Origin: Teratosphaeria epicoccoides
Lineage: Eukaryota > Ascomycota > Dothideomycetes > Mycosphaerellales > Teratosphaeriaceae
Assembly: GCA_021401465.1 (NCBI GenBank)
Contig: JADDMT010000133.1
Location: forward strand, 1 to 64,000
DNA: 64,000 bases
Direction: 5' to 3'
A model generated the notes under the pieces. It was given only the letters and a program-made list of their open reading frames with translations. It was not told where the DNA came from and made no database searches. Numbering within the stretch: the first letter of the stretch is position 1; the number at the start of each line of letters is the position of its first letter. Below, one piece after another: positions 1-11,226 of this stretch. The position numbers and the translations under genes are program-made.

Positions 1-1260
1 ACTTCGTATCTTTTGCTAACAGTTTCGCAGATGTTCTAGGGGTTCCTAGGTGTTCTCGGTACTCCTATATCCTTCCCATTTTACTAAGTACTCTTGCTGT
101 CTGTCCTGCTAGCGAGTGTCGATAATCCTCTTAACAGTGTACTCCGGTTCTTCTACTTTAGGGTCAAGTAGTAAGGGTTCTGATTACAGTGCGGCGTCTA
201 GCGCTACTTGTTCTAGTAGAGAGACAGAGAACACCGGGTGTATTCTCATCTGCTTAGGTAGCTATAACTCAAAATTAACTGGTCCCTTCTTAGCCTTGAT
301 CCTGAATAGTCCTAGTTTTACAGTGTCTAGTTTTTTACTCAGCTTATCTGATTTAATGTGATAGCGGAGGAGATACACCTTGTCCCCCTCCTTTAGAATT
401 AGTCCCTTAATTCTCTTACGATTCGCGTACTATGCCATGTTCTGCTAATAGAACTGCAGGTCGAGTCGTACTTCTGTTTGTAGTCGGCGTAGATATTCTA
501 CTTATCTGAGTACTACTAGGTTCGGATTACTAGCTAAGACGTCCGGAATGTCTCCTATAGCTAATCTATACGCCATCTGAAATAGCGAGAGTCCTGTCGA
601 CTCTGCTAGCGTACTATTATACGCGAGCTATGCTATTAGCAACAATTCTACCTAGTTGTTCTAGTCCCTATTCACATAGGATCGAAGGTACTATTCTAAC
701 GTCTGATTTAGGCGTTCTGTCTGTCTATCTGTCTAAGGGTAGAAGGAAGTACTTAGTCGATGTTTGACCTAGAATTGTCTCATTATGGCTCTCTAGAAGT
801 TAGAGGTAAACACGGATCCTCGATCCATTACTAGGTCCTGTAGCATGCCGTGTAGTGCTACTACCTATTTGATGAAGACATGCGCGATATCTTTAGTCTT
901 GAAGTCTTTGCGGTAAGGGATAAACTTCCTAAACTTAGTGAATTAGCTGACTACTACCATGATCCTGTCAAAGAACTCATTAGTAGCAGGTTCTCTCGAC
1001 TAAGGTAGTTTAACGATAAAATCCATAGTAAGCAATTCCTATGGCCATTAAGGTACCTTAAGTAGTCGTAGTAGCCTATACAGTTTGTAATAGTCATGCT
1101 TACTTTATTAGCAAGTTACATATCGACAGACGTAGTCCTCGATTGCCTTGCTCATCCTAGGGAAGTAATATTCTTGTTAGAGAATTTGCTTCATTTTAGA
1201 CACTCCTAGGTGTCCTGCCTAAGGTACGTCATGTCAGAGGTGTAGTAGTTCCGATCGTAA
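1..1260 (-). pseudogene. Integrase and chromodomain of the chromovirus
   Basis: At about 1225-1105 (minus) the zinc-binding N-terminal integrase domain reads GHLGVSKMKQIL, then YYFPRMSKAIEDYVCRYVTC, giving the H-x4/5-H and C-x2-C arrangement. The catalytic core follows, including LVMDRGSVFTS and HRLSTSFYPQTDRQTERLN. The GPF-like C-terminal part reads IHPVFSVSLLEQ. The last ~45 codons before the window edge are a chromodomain: EYTVKRIIDTR, EYLVKWEGY, and ENT*EPLEHL with the Trp codon now TAG. Chromodomains in this group steer insertion to heterochromatin. The frame runs off the window. Confidence 0.88.
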
Positions 1261-1559
1261 AGACGTTAGCATGTATACTAATCCTTAAAACAGAAGGATT
1301 CTGTCTTCGTCTTCCTAATCCTCCTGTCTATCAATGTCGTCATGGACAGCGAGTGCAGTTAGGTCATAGATTAGCGCGTTCTTCAGGTCGTCCTGAAATC
1401 TACTAGTCCATGTGACAGTCGTAGCCACGAGTCAGTTAACTCCTAGCGTGCTATCGCTATTTTCCTGGAGAATAGCATGTTTCTCCTGCTTTACGCCCTT
1501 CATGTAGTCTGTCTAGCGGCTAAGTGTATCGGCGCGTGCGTTATCGGTCCCTTTGCGAT

Positions 1560-3450
1560 AGACGATCTTGTAGTTAAAACTAGAGAGCTCCTTGCTCTAC
1601 TAATCCTGTCGTCAGTTTAACTCTTTCGTCGTTATGAAGTATCGCAAGTTCTCATGGTCTGTGTAGACTATGACCTAGTGCTTAGAACCTTCTAAGTAGA
1701 CTCGCTAGGCCTTGTAGGCGTCTACTATAGCTAGAAGTTCTTTGTTGTAGATGTCATAACGGAGTTATAGTCTAGACAATTTCCTCGAGTAGTAGGCGAC
1801 TAGCTGTAGTCGTCTACTTAGTCCTAGTTAACTTAAGCATGCCCTGAGTGCTACGTCGGAGGCATCTGTTTCGACTATGATAGGCTTATCTAGGTCGAAC
1901 ACAAGTAAGATCGGCTAATCTGTAAATCGTCGCTTGAGTTCCTTGAAGGCATTCCGTTAGGCGTCGTCCTATATGAATAGTGTATCCTTTGTCGTAAGAG
2001 TCGTAAGTAGTACCATGATCTTCGAATAGTTTGCTACAAATCTCCTGTAGAAGTTAGCGAACCTAAGGAAGGACTATACTTCCTTAACATTAGTTAGCGT
2101 AGGCTACTCTTTTACGACCTAGACTTTCTTAGTGTCTATCTTGATTCTATTCTATGCTACTACGTAGCTAAGGAATTGTACTTCCTGCTTATGAAACTCG
2201 CTCTTCTGCGGCTTAACCTTTAGCTAGTAATCCTAGAGTTTCTGAAGTACCTTGTATACGTAAGTCCTATGCTCTTTGATCGTCTAGGAATAGACGAGGA
2301 TGTCGTCTAGGTATATAACCACAAAGACGTCGAGGTACTCTTATAGTACGTTGTTAATAAATGCCTGCTATGTAGCTAGGGCGTTTGTCAACCTAAATAG
2401 CATGACTATGTACTTATAGTGTCCAAACCTAGTTCGGAACGTAGTCTTCTATTCTTCGCCTTCCTTAATTCGAATTCAGTTATACGCTCTAGGTATGTTA
2501 AACTTCGAGAACTACATTACTCCTTGTAGGCAGTCCTGCAATTCTGAGAGCAAAGGAAGCGGATAACTATTCTTTATCATGATGTCGTTTAATCTACGAT
2601 AATCTACGCAGAGTCGCTAGTTATCTTCCCCCTTAGGCATAAACAGGATTAGATATCCGGCTAGGGACTACGACTTACAGATAAAGCCTTTCCGGAGGTT
2701 GTCTTCTAGGTATTTCCGGAGAATCTCTAGTTTCGCTGCTAACAACAGGCGAACTAATTGCTTCGTCAGTGTCTTGCTAGGGAGTAAGGGTATCCTGTAG
2801 TTCTACTCCTAGTGTTCTAGCAGAGCTTCTTAGTCGGGTTCTTCCTCGAAAAGAGTAGCGAACTCTTTATACTTATTAGGAACTATGAATTTGACCTTGA
2901 CTTCCGATTACGTTGCTTTGACCTATACGACGTGCACTTCCTGTTCTAGATCCTTAATGGCGGCTACTATCTCGCTTGAAGTCATAGCACATATTTCGAT
3001 CTTGCCTAGTACGTCATGTACTACAGGTAGAGGTATAATCTTAAGAGTTCCGGGAACTAGATCCTCTCATTCTTCTAGTTAATATAGGGGTTAGCGTTTC
3101 TTAGCCATAGTAACCCTAGTACTACATCCGAGCCTAGTGACTCTGTGATGTCAAACTAGAGCATCTCTTAGTAGCGTCCTATCCGCAGAGGTATTATCTC
3201 GGTCTCTTCGTTAACTACTCCTTAGTTGTACGTAACTAGCTTTCCATTAATTGCTTGTAGCGAGAAAGCATTTGTCTTCGCCTGTAGCTTTATCCTAGCT
3301 ATCCTAGCGAACTTGGGCGTCATGAAGATTCTAGTACATCCTGAATCTATTAAGGCCCTAGCTAGCGTTTCGTCGATATGTACCTATACTCTAAGGTTGT
3401 TCGCATATCTAGCGCTAATCGCGGCATATCGTTACAGCCCTATCTAGTCT
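1560..3450 (-). pseudogene. Protease, reverse transcriptase and RNase H region of the chromovirus
   Basis: On the minus strand the protease active-site motif is visible as ALIDSGCTRIF (DSG codons at 3339-3347). Reverse transcriptase shows FMPKGEDN*RLCVDYRR at about 2580-2650, with a stop in place of the usual Trp. The catalytic box YLDDILVYS sits at about 2285-2313. RNase H shows VETDASDVALRACLS around 1858-1869, followed by VAYYSRKLSRL. These are strong Ty3/Gypsy signatures. Multiple TAG/TAA codons show it is dead. Its job would have been cDNA synthesis from element RNA. Confidence 0.88.
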
Positions 3451-3899
3451 GTCTGTAGGTCTAATTCTAGCGGACCTCGTCGTTTCCCGAATAACTGTCT
3501 TTACGGACTAGTTCAGGGATCCTGCGGTCTTAGCTTCTTCTCTAAGCGTTACTATTTTCTGGCCTAAGAGATCGTTCTCATTCTTGGCCTTGCTGTTCCT
3601 GCGCGTTTCTTGCGTACTCTATCTTTAAGTGATAGACTTAGAGTCGTAGCGCTCTTGGAATCTAAATACCTTCATAGGTTAGGTAGCCTCCCTAGGGCGT
3701 GAACTCTACCCCGAACGGTACAATTTCTTAGACAACTTTCTGATGCGCGTGAGGTTAAGCTACAACTAGTAGTCTCCTCAAGTGTCGTCGCATACGGTCG
3801 GCTAGTTCGTCATACTAAAGCTAGTCGACATGTTATACTCTATTAATCCATAGGCAAGCCTAAGCCTACTAGTTCTATATGATTCGGATAATGTCAAGT

Positions 3900-5248
3900 C
3901 TAATGTCATGTAGCAGCATGCCCTATTGCTCTATGCTCTCGTCTTCCTCAGAATCAGGAATAACGGCTTCGACAAGCTCATAGTTGTCGTCCGAACCTTC
4001 TTCTTCTTCTTCTAGTTCCTATTGCCTTAGGACTGTCATACTAGAAGGTGTACCCCTTAGCGCATAGATCGACTATGCCTTATTTCGGCTAGGGTACTAT
4101 CCGGAACTATCTTTATCACTTATGTGAATTCGACAATTGTCGTCGTAGCACGTAGTCTAAGTAAGTGCGGCATAGTCTAGTTCTTAAGTAGCGGCGGCCT
4201 TTTGCTTAGGTGCCGTCGTTATTACGTGAGCCTGCTCTATCCTAGGCAGCTCTTGTCGTTGCTTCTTCGCAAAACATTCGCGGGAAAAGTATCCTTTCTT
4301 TCTACAGTTATAGCACTCGAGATTACTCTTGTCAAATGGCTTCTTCAGACCATTCTGATTAGGAGAGCCTTTCCACAGCTTTCCTTAGGGTCTATTCCTT
4401 AGACGCCCCTTAGTCGCATCTAAGTCTATCGGTTAGAGACTATAGTAATCGCTTTGCCATTTTAGTGCCGATCGTTAGACCTTATGGTTAGCCTATACTA
4501 GCTTGCGATTTCCATGTTGTCGTTCTTGCTGTCATTCCTAGATGCGATTATCGATTCTAATCGCGAGATCGCTCATTTCCTTGAATGTCGTTAGCTAATC
4601 TCCTTAGGCAATTTCGTCTTTAACCGTCTCCTTTAGTCCCTAGTAGAACTAAGCGGCTAAAGCGTTATCATTCTAGTCGACTTAAGCAGAGAGGGTCTAA
4701 AAGTCCGCGCGGTACTTAGTAGCGGAACCCTTCTCCTAGATTCCTAGGAGAGCTCTCTCGGCCTCTTGTTGCTTATTACCGAGCCTAAACGCTTCGCGTA
4801 ATGCCTTAAACAAGGACTTGTCTAAGTTGAGAATCTCCCTAGTCGTCGTCTTCCTAGCTTTGGCGTTACTGACGTGATCTAGATAATCTGTTAGATGAGG
4901 CTAGATAAACTCGAACGCTAGTCCCTTTAGGTAAGAGACAATGTACATTATTCGCTTATGATGTGTCGTAAACCGTTCCGTATCTACGTTAAATGCTAAC
5001 TAGCATTATAGGATAAACATCTCGACTTAAGATTGTTGTCCTATGAACTCTGTAGGGCTTCCTATCTTAAAGCCGTTGTTGCTATGTCTATTCCTAGTAG
5101 TTAAACCTGCGACGGATGCTAGAGCCATCTCGCTAAGGTAAATGGATTCAAGCTACTACGTGACTTAAGGTATAGCGGCAACTTGTTCTCATGGCGTTAG
5201 TTAACTATCGCTAGAACTTGAACTAACAGTTGAAGAACTACTTAACAT
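3900..5248 (-). pseudogene. Gag region of the chromovirus, with damaged CCHC knuckle
   Basis: The likely start is the ATG at 5248 (minus), followed by a Ser-rich N-terminus. A retrotransposon-gag-like helical region follows (about 5050-4500; seen as EFIQPHLTDYLDHV and NKQQEAERALLGIQEKGS). A zinc knuckle lies at 4275-4315, reading CYNCRKKGYFSREC. The spacing is C-x2-C-x4-x-x4-C, but the invariant His is a Tyr codon (TAC at about 4289-4291). One CAC-to-TAC change, itself a CpA transition, explains this. Many further TAG/TAA codons break the frame, so no functional Gag is made. Gag normally packages element RNA in cytoplasmic particles. Confidence 0.8.
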
Positions 5249-5249
5249 A

Positions 5250-5765
5250 GGCGTATGTTAAGCGCTTAACAAGTCTCCTGATGCTTCCTTAGAAGTAGTG
5301 CTCAAAATGTCATAAGGGTAGGTGCTAATAGTAGGAAGGGGATCAGGTGTTAGACTTGTAGAGCTATGAAGAATATCGACAATAGTAGTTGACCTTGTAA
5401 CTAACTCTCCTCTAAGCAAGAGAGGATTAAATTGAGATTAAGTACGAAGCTCCTAACTGCCTGTCCTAAAGCTATCCCTATATACTAGAGAGACAGAGTA
5501 GCTCTGTTAGATCTGTCGATAGACCTGACAGATCTGTGTCTACAGATCTGTAGACTAACCCTACAGATATAAGGGTCTGTTATCCCATGACAGATCCCTT
5601 CTTCCTTGTAGGCCTATAGATCTGTAGACTAACCCTACAGATCTAGGGATCTGTCCTCATATGACAGATCCTTTCTCCTATGACTATGCTATAACTCATA
5701 GCACTTAGGACCCTCATGATCCTGTATCCTATAGTACTCTAGACAGTACTCCTAACACTTATGAC
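5250..5765. repeat. Probable leader and 5' LTR of the chromovirus
   Basis: This stretch lies just upstream of the gag start and contains no coding signal. It holds two copies of a roughly 80-bp repeat (about 5535-5610 and 5615-5690). Both copies share AGATCTGTAGACTAACCCTA and end in a GACAGATCC-type block. Position suggests an LTR plus leader. I could not fix the terminal TG/CA or a primer-binding site, because the second LTR is outside the window and the sequence is RIP-altered. Confidence 0.4.
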
Positions 5766-5897
5766 ATATATCTAACTTGCGCCTTACGCCTGAAGACCCT
5801 AATCAGTATAGCTAGTAACAAATGCATAGCTACTACATACTATCTACACATCCTGTATTAGCCCTTACACATAAATCTTCTACTTGCCCTTATCCTC

Positions 5898-6131
5898 TAT
5901 TCCGTTCTACTAGCTTACCTTTACTACTACCGACTTTCCTAAAGCGCTACTATTTCGCCTCTCCTGTAGCTTCTTAAAGGTCGCATCATTAAAGACCTTG
6001 TTACTATAGCCCTTAATCTGCTCTAACAAGGTCGAGTCTGTAAATGTAGTATGCTACTACAACTGACTATCCCTTAACTCAGAGTCGTCGAGCGTATCCT
6101 CTACCTTCTCTATAACGTTTAACTAGTTGCT
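5898..6131 (-). pseudogene. Accessory transposon frame 3, left copy
   Basis: This is the mirror of 29637-29870, the outermost coding trace of the left arm, about 130 bp inside the junction with the chromovirus. Confidence 0.38.
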
Positions 6132-6292
6132 TATAAGATCATACTAATCGAGTAGAGCGCATGCTATGCTACATTATAATTGTTAGCTAATGTATACTAC
6201 GTAGCTACTAAACTACTGCTAGTACCTCCTATTAATATCGAAGTGCTAGTAGTATGTTAGTAGCATAACGCTAGTATACTACTAGCACACTT

Positions 6293-6727
6293 ACCTAGCA
6301 TTTTTTGCCTCTACCTCTAGCAAAGCTTGGCTCCTACTGTCGCCTTAGTCTTTGTCCTTTACGGTTGAGCTTCGTGTCCTATAGCTATTATTAATTACTA
6401 CGCCGATACGTAGAGTCAATAATTGTACTTACTATGTATTAGTAAGTCTTTGCGTTTCGCCTCTCGCTAGAGCTACGCTAGCGTTTATCTGTTATTAGCA
6501 CGGTTTAGTCAATACATGAGTCCCCTCGCCTATACCGCTTGTCTACACTAGTCACAATTAACCGCCTACTCTATAGCTTAGGCCTCTTGCTACTTCTGCC
6601 TCGTTAGCGATAGCTGGCCCTCACGACGCGCTAAGGCTACTAACCTTTTATCTTGCGTGTGTCTAGGTCGGGGCTTATTAACTATAGTGGCTTTTCTACT
6701 AGACAAGTACATGTTAGCAATTAGGGC
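6293..6727 (-). pseudogene. Accessory transposon frame 2, left copy
   Basis: This is the reverse-complement counterpart of 29041-29475, with the same reading frame and family of stops. It sits between accessory frames 1 and 3 in the left arm. Confidence 0.42.
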
Positions 6728-6760
6728 TATGATGTTAGATAAGAAACTAAACTCATTGTC

Positions 6761-8625
6761 ATGACACTATTATGTAGGGTGTCCCGCGACAATGGCTCCT
6801 CTAGTCCCTGTATCGGCTAGTCGTTACTATCATAATCGCTTGCCTTACTACTATAGTCACTAACATTTGCCCTTCTGCTGTTATAGCCCTCGCTCCCTCC
6901 GTTAGTGTCTGCTTAAATATCTGCTACATACTTGCGAACGCCTACTATTAATGACATTAAGGCCTAGCTTGATCGTCGTGTCAGGCTAACACTACGCTAA
7001 TCTAATAATTGCGTATGACCTAGCAGAAGTTAGTATAGGCCCTCTTGACGATGTCTCCCCTGTACTATTCTCGCGTAGCGCCTTTTGCCTCCGCAAGTCC
7101 TTGTATTCCCTCTCTAAGCCTGTCATGCCGCGATCCTTCTTAATAGCTAGCGCTGCCTACACTAGTAGTGCTGTCTTGCCTTCGTCCTCTCCCCCTAATA
7201 TACATGCCGTGATAGTCGCCATAATAACCTCCTGTCTGTTAGCATCGAGCTCTTCCTAATACTTCTTCTTCCCCTCGAAGATATCATCGATATCGACACC
7301 GCTAACTAGAACCCATCTCGTCTTGCTAGCCTTTGTCTTGAACTCTGAAGGGCCATTTCTGATCTAGGCTAGTAGGTATGTAATAGTAGCATACACGCTA
7401 TTTAACATGAAAGCGTTTACCTCGCGTAACTCTAAAGGATTCCATGCTAGTTTCCAATTAAACTAGAAGAACGCCTTCTTCATACAAAAGATTACGAGCA
7501 GGCTTAGAAACCTCTAGTCCTGTAACATGTTAGCGCTTTCGACGACATCTAAGCCTTCTCTCCTTACCTCTTCTTCATTCTCGCATTCGAATCTGCTTTC
7601 TATTAACATGTCCGCGGCCTAGTCCTTTAAACCCTACTTATTGTCTACCTTGCCAGACTATGCAAGTATAGCTTCTCTAACCCTATTCGTGTAGTTGTTA
7701 TGACACTAACGTAACCTCTGCCTTATCTACGCCCCTAACATTAGCACCTCCTTATAGGACCTATGTAGGTACTTATAGTATCTAAATCTACGTCGTCTAG
7801 CCTCGAGCTAACTCGACCTTTCATCCCTAGCATATTACGCGCTACGAGCTACTAGTTAATTGCAATATGCTTACAACTCGGCTAGTAAGTAGGAGCTATA
7901 GGGTATAGCATAGAAATACCCTTCCGCCCTTATAAAGTGTCTATCTACAAGAGTTCTTAGACTTTAATAAGCAAAGGCTCGATTAACTTGTCTTTATGCA
8001 TAGGAGGGCTACTACGTATATCTTCGCTACTAGAGTAGTCATATCCTTAGTCAGAGTTTGTAGTCTAGCTGCTGTTATAGCCTCGACGGCTACTTGACTA
8101 GCTCCTAGACTAACTTTGACTACTACTATCGCCCTAGCGGCTACGAGACTCGCTATTGCGGTAGTTTTGACTGTTGCTGTCACTCCTATGATTAGTAGGT
8201 CGGCTATTATAATAGCCTCGACAGATGCTTAGCTGCTATGTCTTTACCCTGTTACTCTTAGGTTTACTACTATCTCGTCGCGCATCGCGAGACAATAACT
8301 AAAGCCTCTTATACGGCCGATTCCGCCTTAGCGGTAAGGATGACTGCTTATGCGTCTAGTCTCTTCGTGACTAGTATGTCGTCGTCTGTATGCATGTTAG
8401 CATAGCTGCTATATGCGGGTAGCTTCTTACATTAGTCGCCTTTGTATAGGCTTTAGGCACTATAAAATCCTCATGCTCCTAGTTAGCTATCTCCTCGTTG
8501 CCGTTGTCTACACTATCGCTATCGTTGCTTAGCAGGTCTTCTAAATCATTCGCTAGATCGTAATTCGAACCGCCGCTAGATGACGCGGAACGTGACCTCT
8601 ATTGTCTGTCTTTCTTCGAAGGCAT
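6761..8625 (-). pseudogene. Accessory transposon frame 1, left copy
   Basis: This mirrors 27140-29007, with the ATG at 8625 on the minus strand. It has the same domain order and similar, not identical, RIP stops. In the low-complexity stretch (about 7,983-8,230) the opposite frames stay open by chance and should not be taken as genes. Confidence 0.55.
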
Positions 8626-8957
8626 AATTAAAGAAGGACGTGACTTAAAGGATTAGCAGAGAACAGAGCGCAGTATATCCTTCTTAGTCGTGTAGGTCTA
8701 GTAGCAGGTTAGTAAAGGATAATATCTATAGCATGTAAATATGCACATACTGCGAGTTACTGTCTAATATAGCTACGTAGCGTCTATTAATGCAGAAGAA
8801 GGAGAGGACGCGATGTTTACAGTATCTTGTGACGCGCGAGTGTCATCTAAATTCGGCTACCCCCGAAATTACGCTTCCCTATTAGCCAGCGGTACTTTTA
8901 GCTTACTAGCAGTATGCTATTAAAATACTACTAGTAGAACTAGCCTCGGTTAGCATT

Positions 8958-9790
8958 AATTCTTCAATAATAGCTAGTATAGGTACTACGAAATATCCGC
9001 GCTATGTAGCATGTCTGCCTGTATGACATAGCCTAACGGATGTAGTTACTCTGCAGTAGATCCTGCGTATATAGTAGTGAGATTCGTTCTACATGCGAGA
9101 GAATATCCTGTACGTATTATTCTAAAGGCCTTTAAGCCACGTTTAAACTATAACAGCTATACTACCTTCGCGTTAACACTAGGTAATTATTGACTTCTAG
9201 ACTGTCTGCTGCCGATAGTTTGACGATATCTTGTATAGTAGATGCCGAAAACTAACCTCCCCTGCTCGTGTCTATAACGCCTCTACTGTCGCTAGGAATT
9301 TAAGTTGTAATTCCCTACTACTACTAAAGAAGGCGCTCGTTTCCTAGAATATGTACTCCTTCGCTACTATTAACCGCGCAACTCGGCCAAGTAGGCTAAG
9401 CTACTCTATCTATTCTTCTAACGCAGCGTACAGGCGTAGGTAATCGTCGTGTTGAAGTGTAAGGCCTACTTCGATTATGCCTATACTCTGCTGTTATAGC
9501 GCCTTAGGTTTGTAAATTATGCTACGCTAGGTCTTAGAGGTTCTTGTCAAGGAAACACGCATACTCATCGTTCGGGCTATGCCTATATCGTGTCTATTTA
9601 AATTACAGATGTTAGGATTACTCGAAACACGCGTTGTTTATACTCGTTAGTCTCTTAGCTAACTTCAGATAAAAGATACGGCAGACCCTTCCGTGCTTTT
9701 CGCACCTTATCGCTATAGCCATAGCCGTCTTATATGCGATGCCGCATTGTCTATCTTCTAGTCTGCTACGACACTATCTGTAGTAGGCAT
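8958..9790 (-). pseudogene. Accessory transposon frame 4, left copy
   Basis: This is the reverse-complement counterpart of 25975-26810, with the ATG at 9790 on the minus strand and the same coding trace. Confidence 0.42.
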
Positions 9791-9799
9791 AATCTAGAC

Positions 9800-10480
9800 G
9801 CTAGGGTCCTTATAATTGTGGCACTTAAGACACGCATATAGGAACAGGATACTCGAGCCTATACGCGCAAGGTAACCATTTCCTTGCCTAACATGTACTA
9901 ACTTTAACTAGTATCTCTAGTAGGTAGTAGAGAATAGTTACATCCTAGACAGATTTAACAAGATAGCTAGGTTTATTAGGCTAGATTACAGGTCGAAAGA
10001 TAAGGCCATGATTATAGGGGACTTCGTGACTACTAATCCTATTGTTAAAGGCTACTAAGACGACCCTTAGTTGCTTATATCGACTATGAACAAAATTAAG
10101 AGTAGCGTAACTCTTGTACCTGCTAACGCTATCATAATACTAGATGACAACTTAAAACAGTAGTCGACTAGGCAAGCCTGTAGCAGGGTTAGTCGTACTA
10201 GATTAATGTAGTTAGCGCGATTAACAGAGGTAATGAGATTTTACTAGGTTGCGCTATAGAGCTAATTCGGAGAGTAGACTATGAACTGTTAGCAGACTAG
10301 TAACGACTTCATTAATACCATGCGCGATGATCAGGGCGAGTAGAGAGGCATAGGATCGTACGGGCTACGTAGGCTAGCATAAGATGACAGATTAACTAGG
10401 GTTTGATTACAATCTTGTGATAGAGTAATGCTAGTAGTCGTGCGCGAGTAGTATCGTTTTAGATAGCGACTATATAAGCA
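9800..10480 (+). pseudogene. Accessory transposon frame 5, left copy (unknown)
   Basis: A plus-strand frame carries possible metal ligands near its beginning (HLRHAY, then PCLTC). It continues with SYILDRFNKIARFIRLDYRS, KDKAMIIGDFVTTNPIVKGY, LISTMNKIKSSVTLVPANAI and NDFINTMRDD, to about 10,480. Stops are TAG/TAA. It is read in the same direction as the transposase and diverges from accessory frame 4. No family is recognised and its start is uncertain. Mirror at about 25,288-25,960. Confidence 0.42.
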
Positions 10481-10499
10481 CCTCATCTGATAGAGTATA

Positions 10500-11200
10500 T
10501 CCATAATACTAATTATCTCGTCTGTTTGAATGTACTCGATGACTACTAAATGCTAGTAGTATACTAGCGGTATGTCTACTACTACTACGTTAAGGTCCGA
10601 CCCATAGATCGCTACTACATGTTTTAAACCCTTATAATCGACAGATAACAACTGCTAGTAGTATACTAGTAGCACTGCTACTACGTCTACGCTACACATC
10701 TAAGCCGCTAGTAATAGAGGGTATAACTCTATGCATATAAATACTATACACTTTAGATTTATATATGAAACTACTCGAAATTCGGGATTCCCGGCCAAAA
10801 TAGCGCTCGTACTGCCTGCGATCGACAGAATGAGTTAGCTAATATAACTGCTACTAGTATACTCCTAGCACATCCATTTTCGTCTACTCTAGGCCCTCCT
10901 TTACTACTACACTCTAATAACACTCGATTCTTCTATTAACCTAAACACTAACCCTAACTACGCATAGCCGGCTAATAGGATGAACCGTCCGAGCGGCAAT
11001 TAGCTACCTACGCGGCACGCGCACCTTTCTAGGGGTCGGGTGTTTATAGTAATTGACGCGTCTATAAGCGCTATAGCCTTTGTAACATACTACGTCGACA
11101 ATAGCTTCATAGCGCATACTATACTACACAGGCTACAGCAAGGCATTAAAAGGTCATAGTAGTCATGCCTAGCATGTTCCTACCTACATGGCGGCAAAGT
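10500..11200. repeat. Non-coding block with palindromic motifs upstream of the transposase (left arm)
   Basis: This ~700-bp AT-richer stretch contains three copies of a palindrome at about 10,551-10,570, 10,652-10,676 and 10,848-10,872. Its ideal half-site is GTGCTAGTAGTA. The right arm has counterparts at about 24,892-24,914, 25,091-25,113 and 25,193-25,215. No frame is supported here. It probably holds the transposase promoter and element-specific binding sites. Confidence 0.5.
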
Positions 11201-11226
11201 TTTAGCACTACATTAATCAGAGTACT

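Larger units (their letters stand above)
1..5765 (-). mobile_element. RIP-degraded Ty3/Gypsy chromovirus, cut by the window start
   Basis: Reading the minus strand from about 5248 down to 1 gives a long gag-pol reading frame interrupted only by TAG/TAA codons. Domain order is gag with zinc knuckle, aspartic protease, reverse transcriptase, RNase H, integrase, chromodomain. That order, with integrase after RNase H and a C-terminal chromodomain, defines Ty3/Gypsy chromoviruses. Stops fall where the family has Trp or Gln, as expected from CpA-to-TpA mutation on both strands. The 3' end and 3' LTR lie left of the window. The junction with the next element, at about 5765, is where the sequence starts to match the right inverted-repeat arm. 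Confidence 0.9.

Noticed and set aside
5540..5660. TAACCCT words suggesting telomeric repeats (also near 10,940 and 24,815).
   Set aside because: Only isolated words, not arrays of TTAGGG, and here they sit inside a longer LTR-associated repeat.
7983..8183. Open minus-strand frame of 66 codons, with its counterpart at 27,576-27,782.
   Set aside because: This frame runs through the Ser/Asn/Gln-rich low-complexity part of accessory frame 1, where other frames stay open because of composition.
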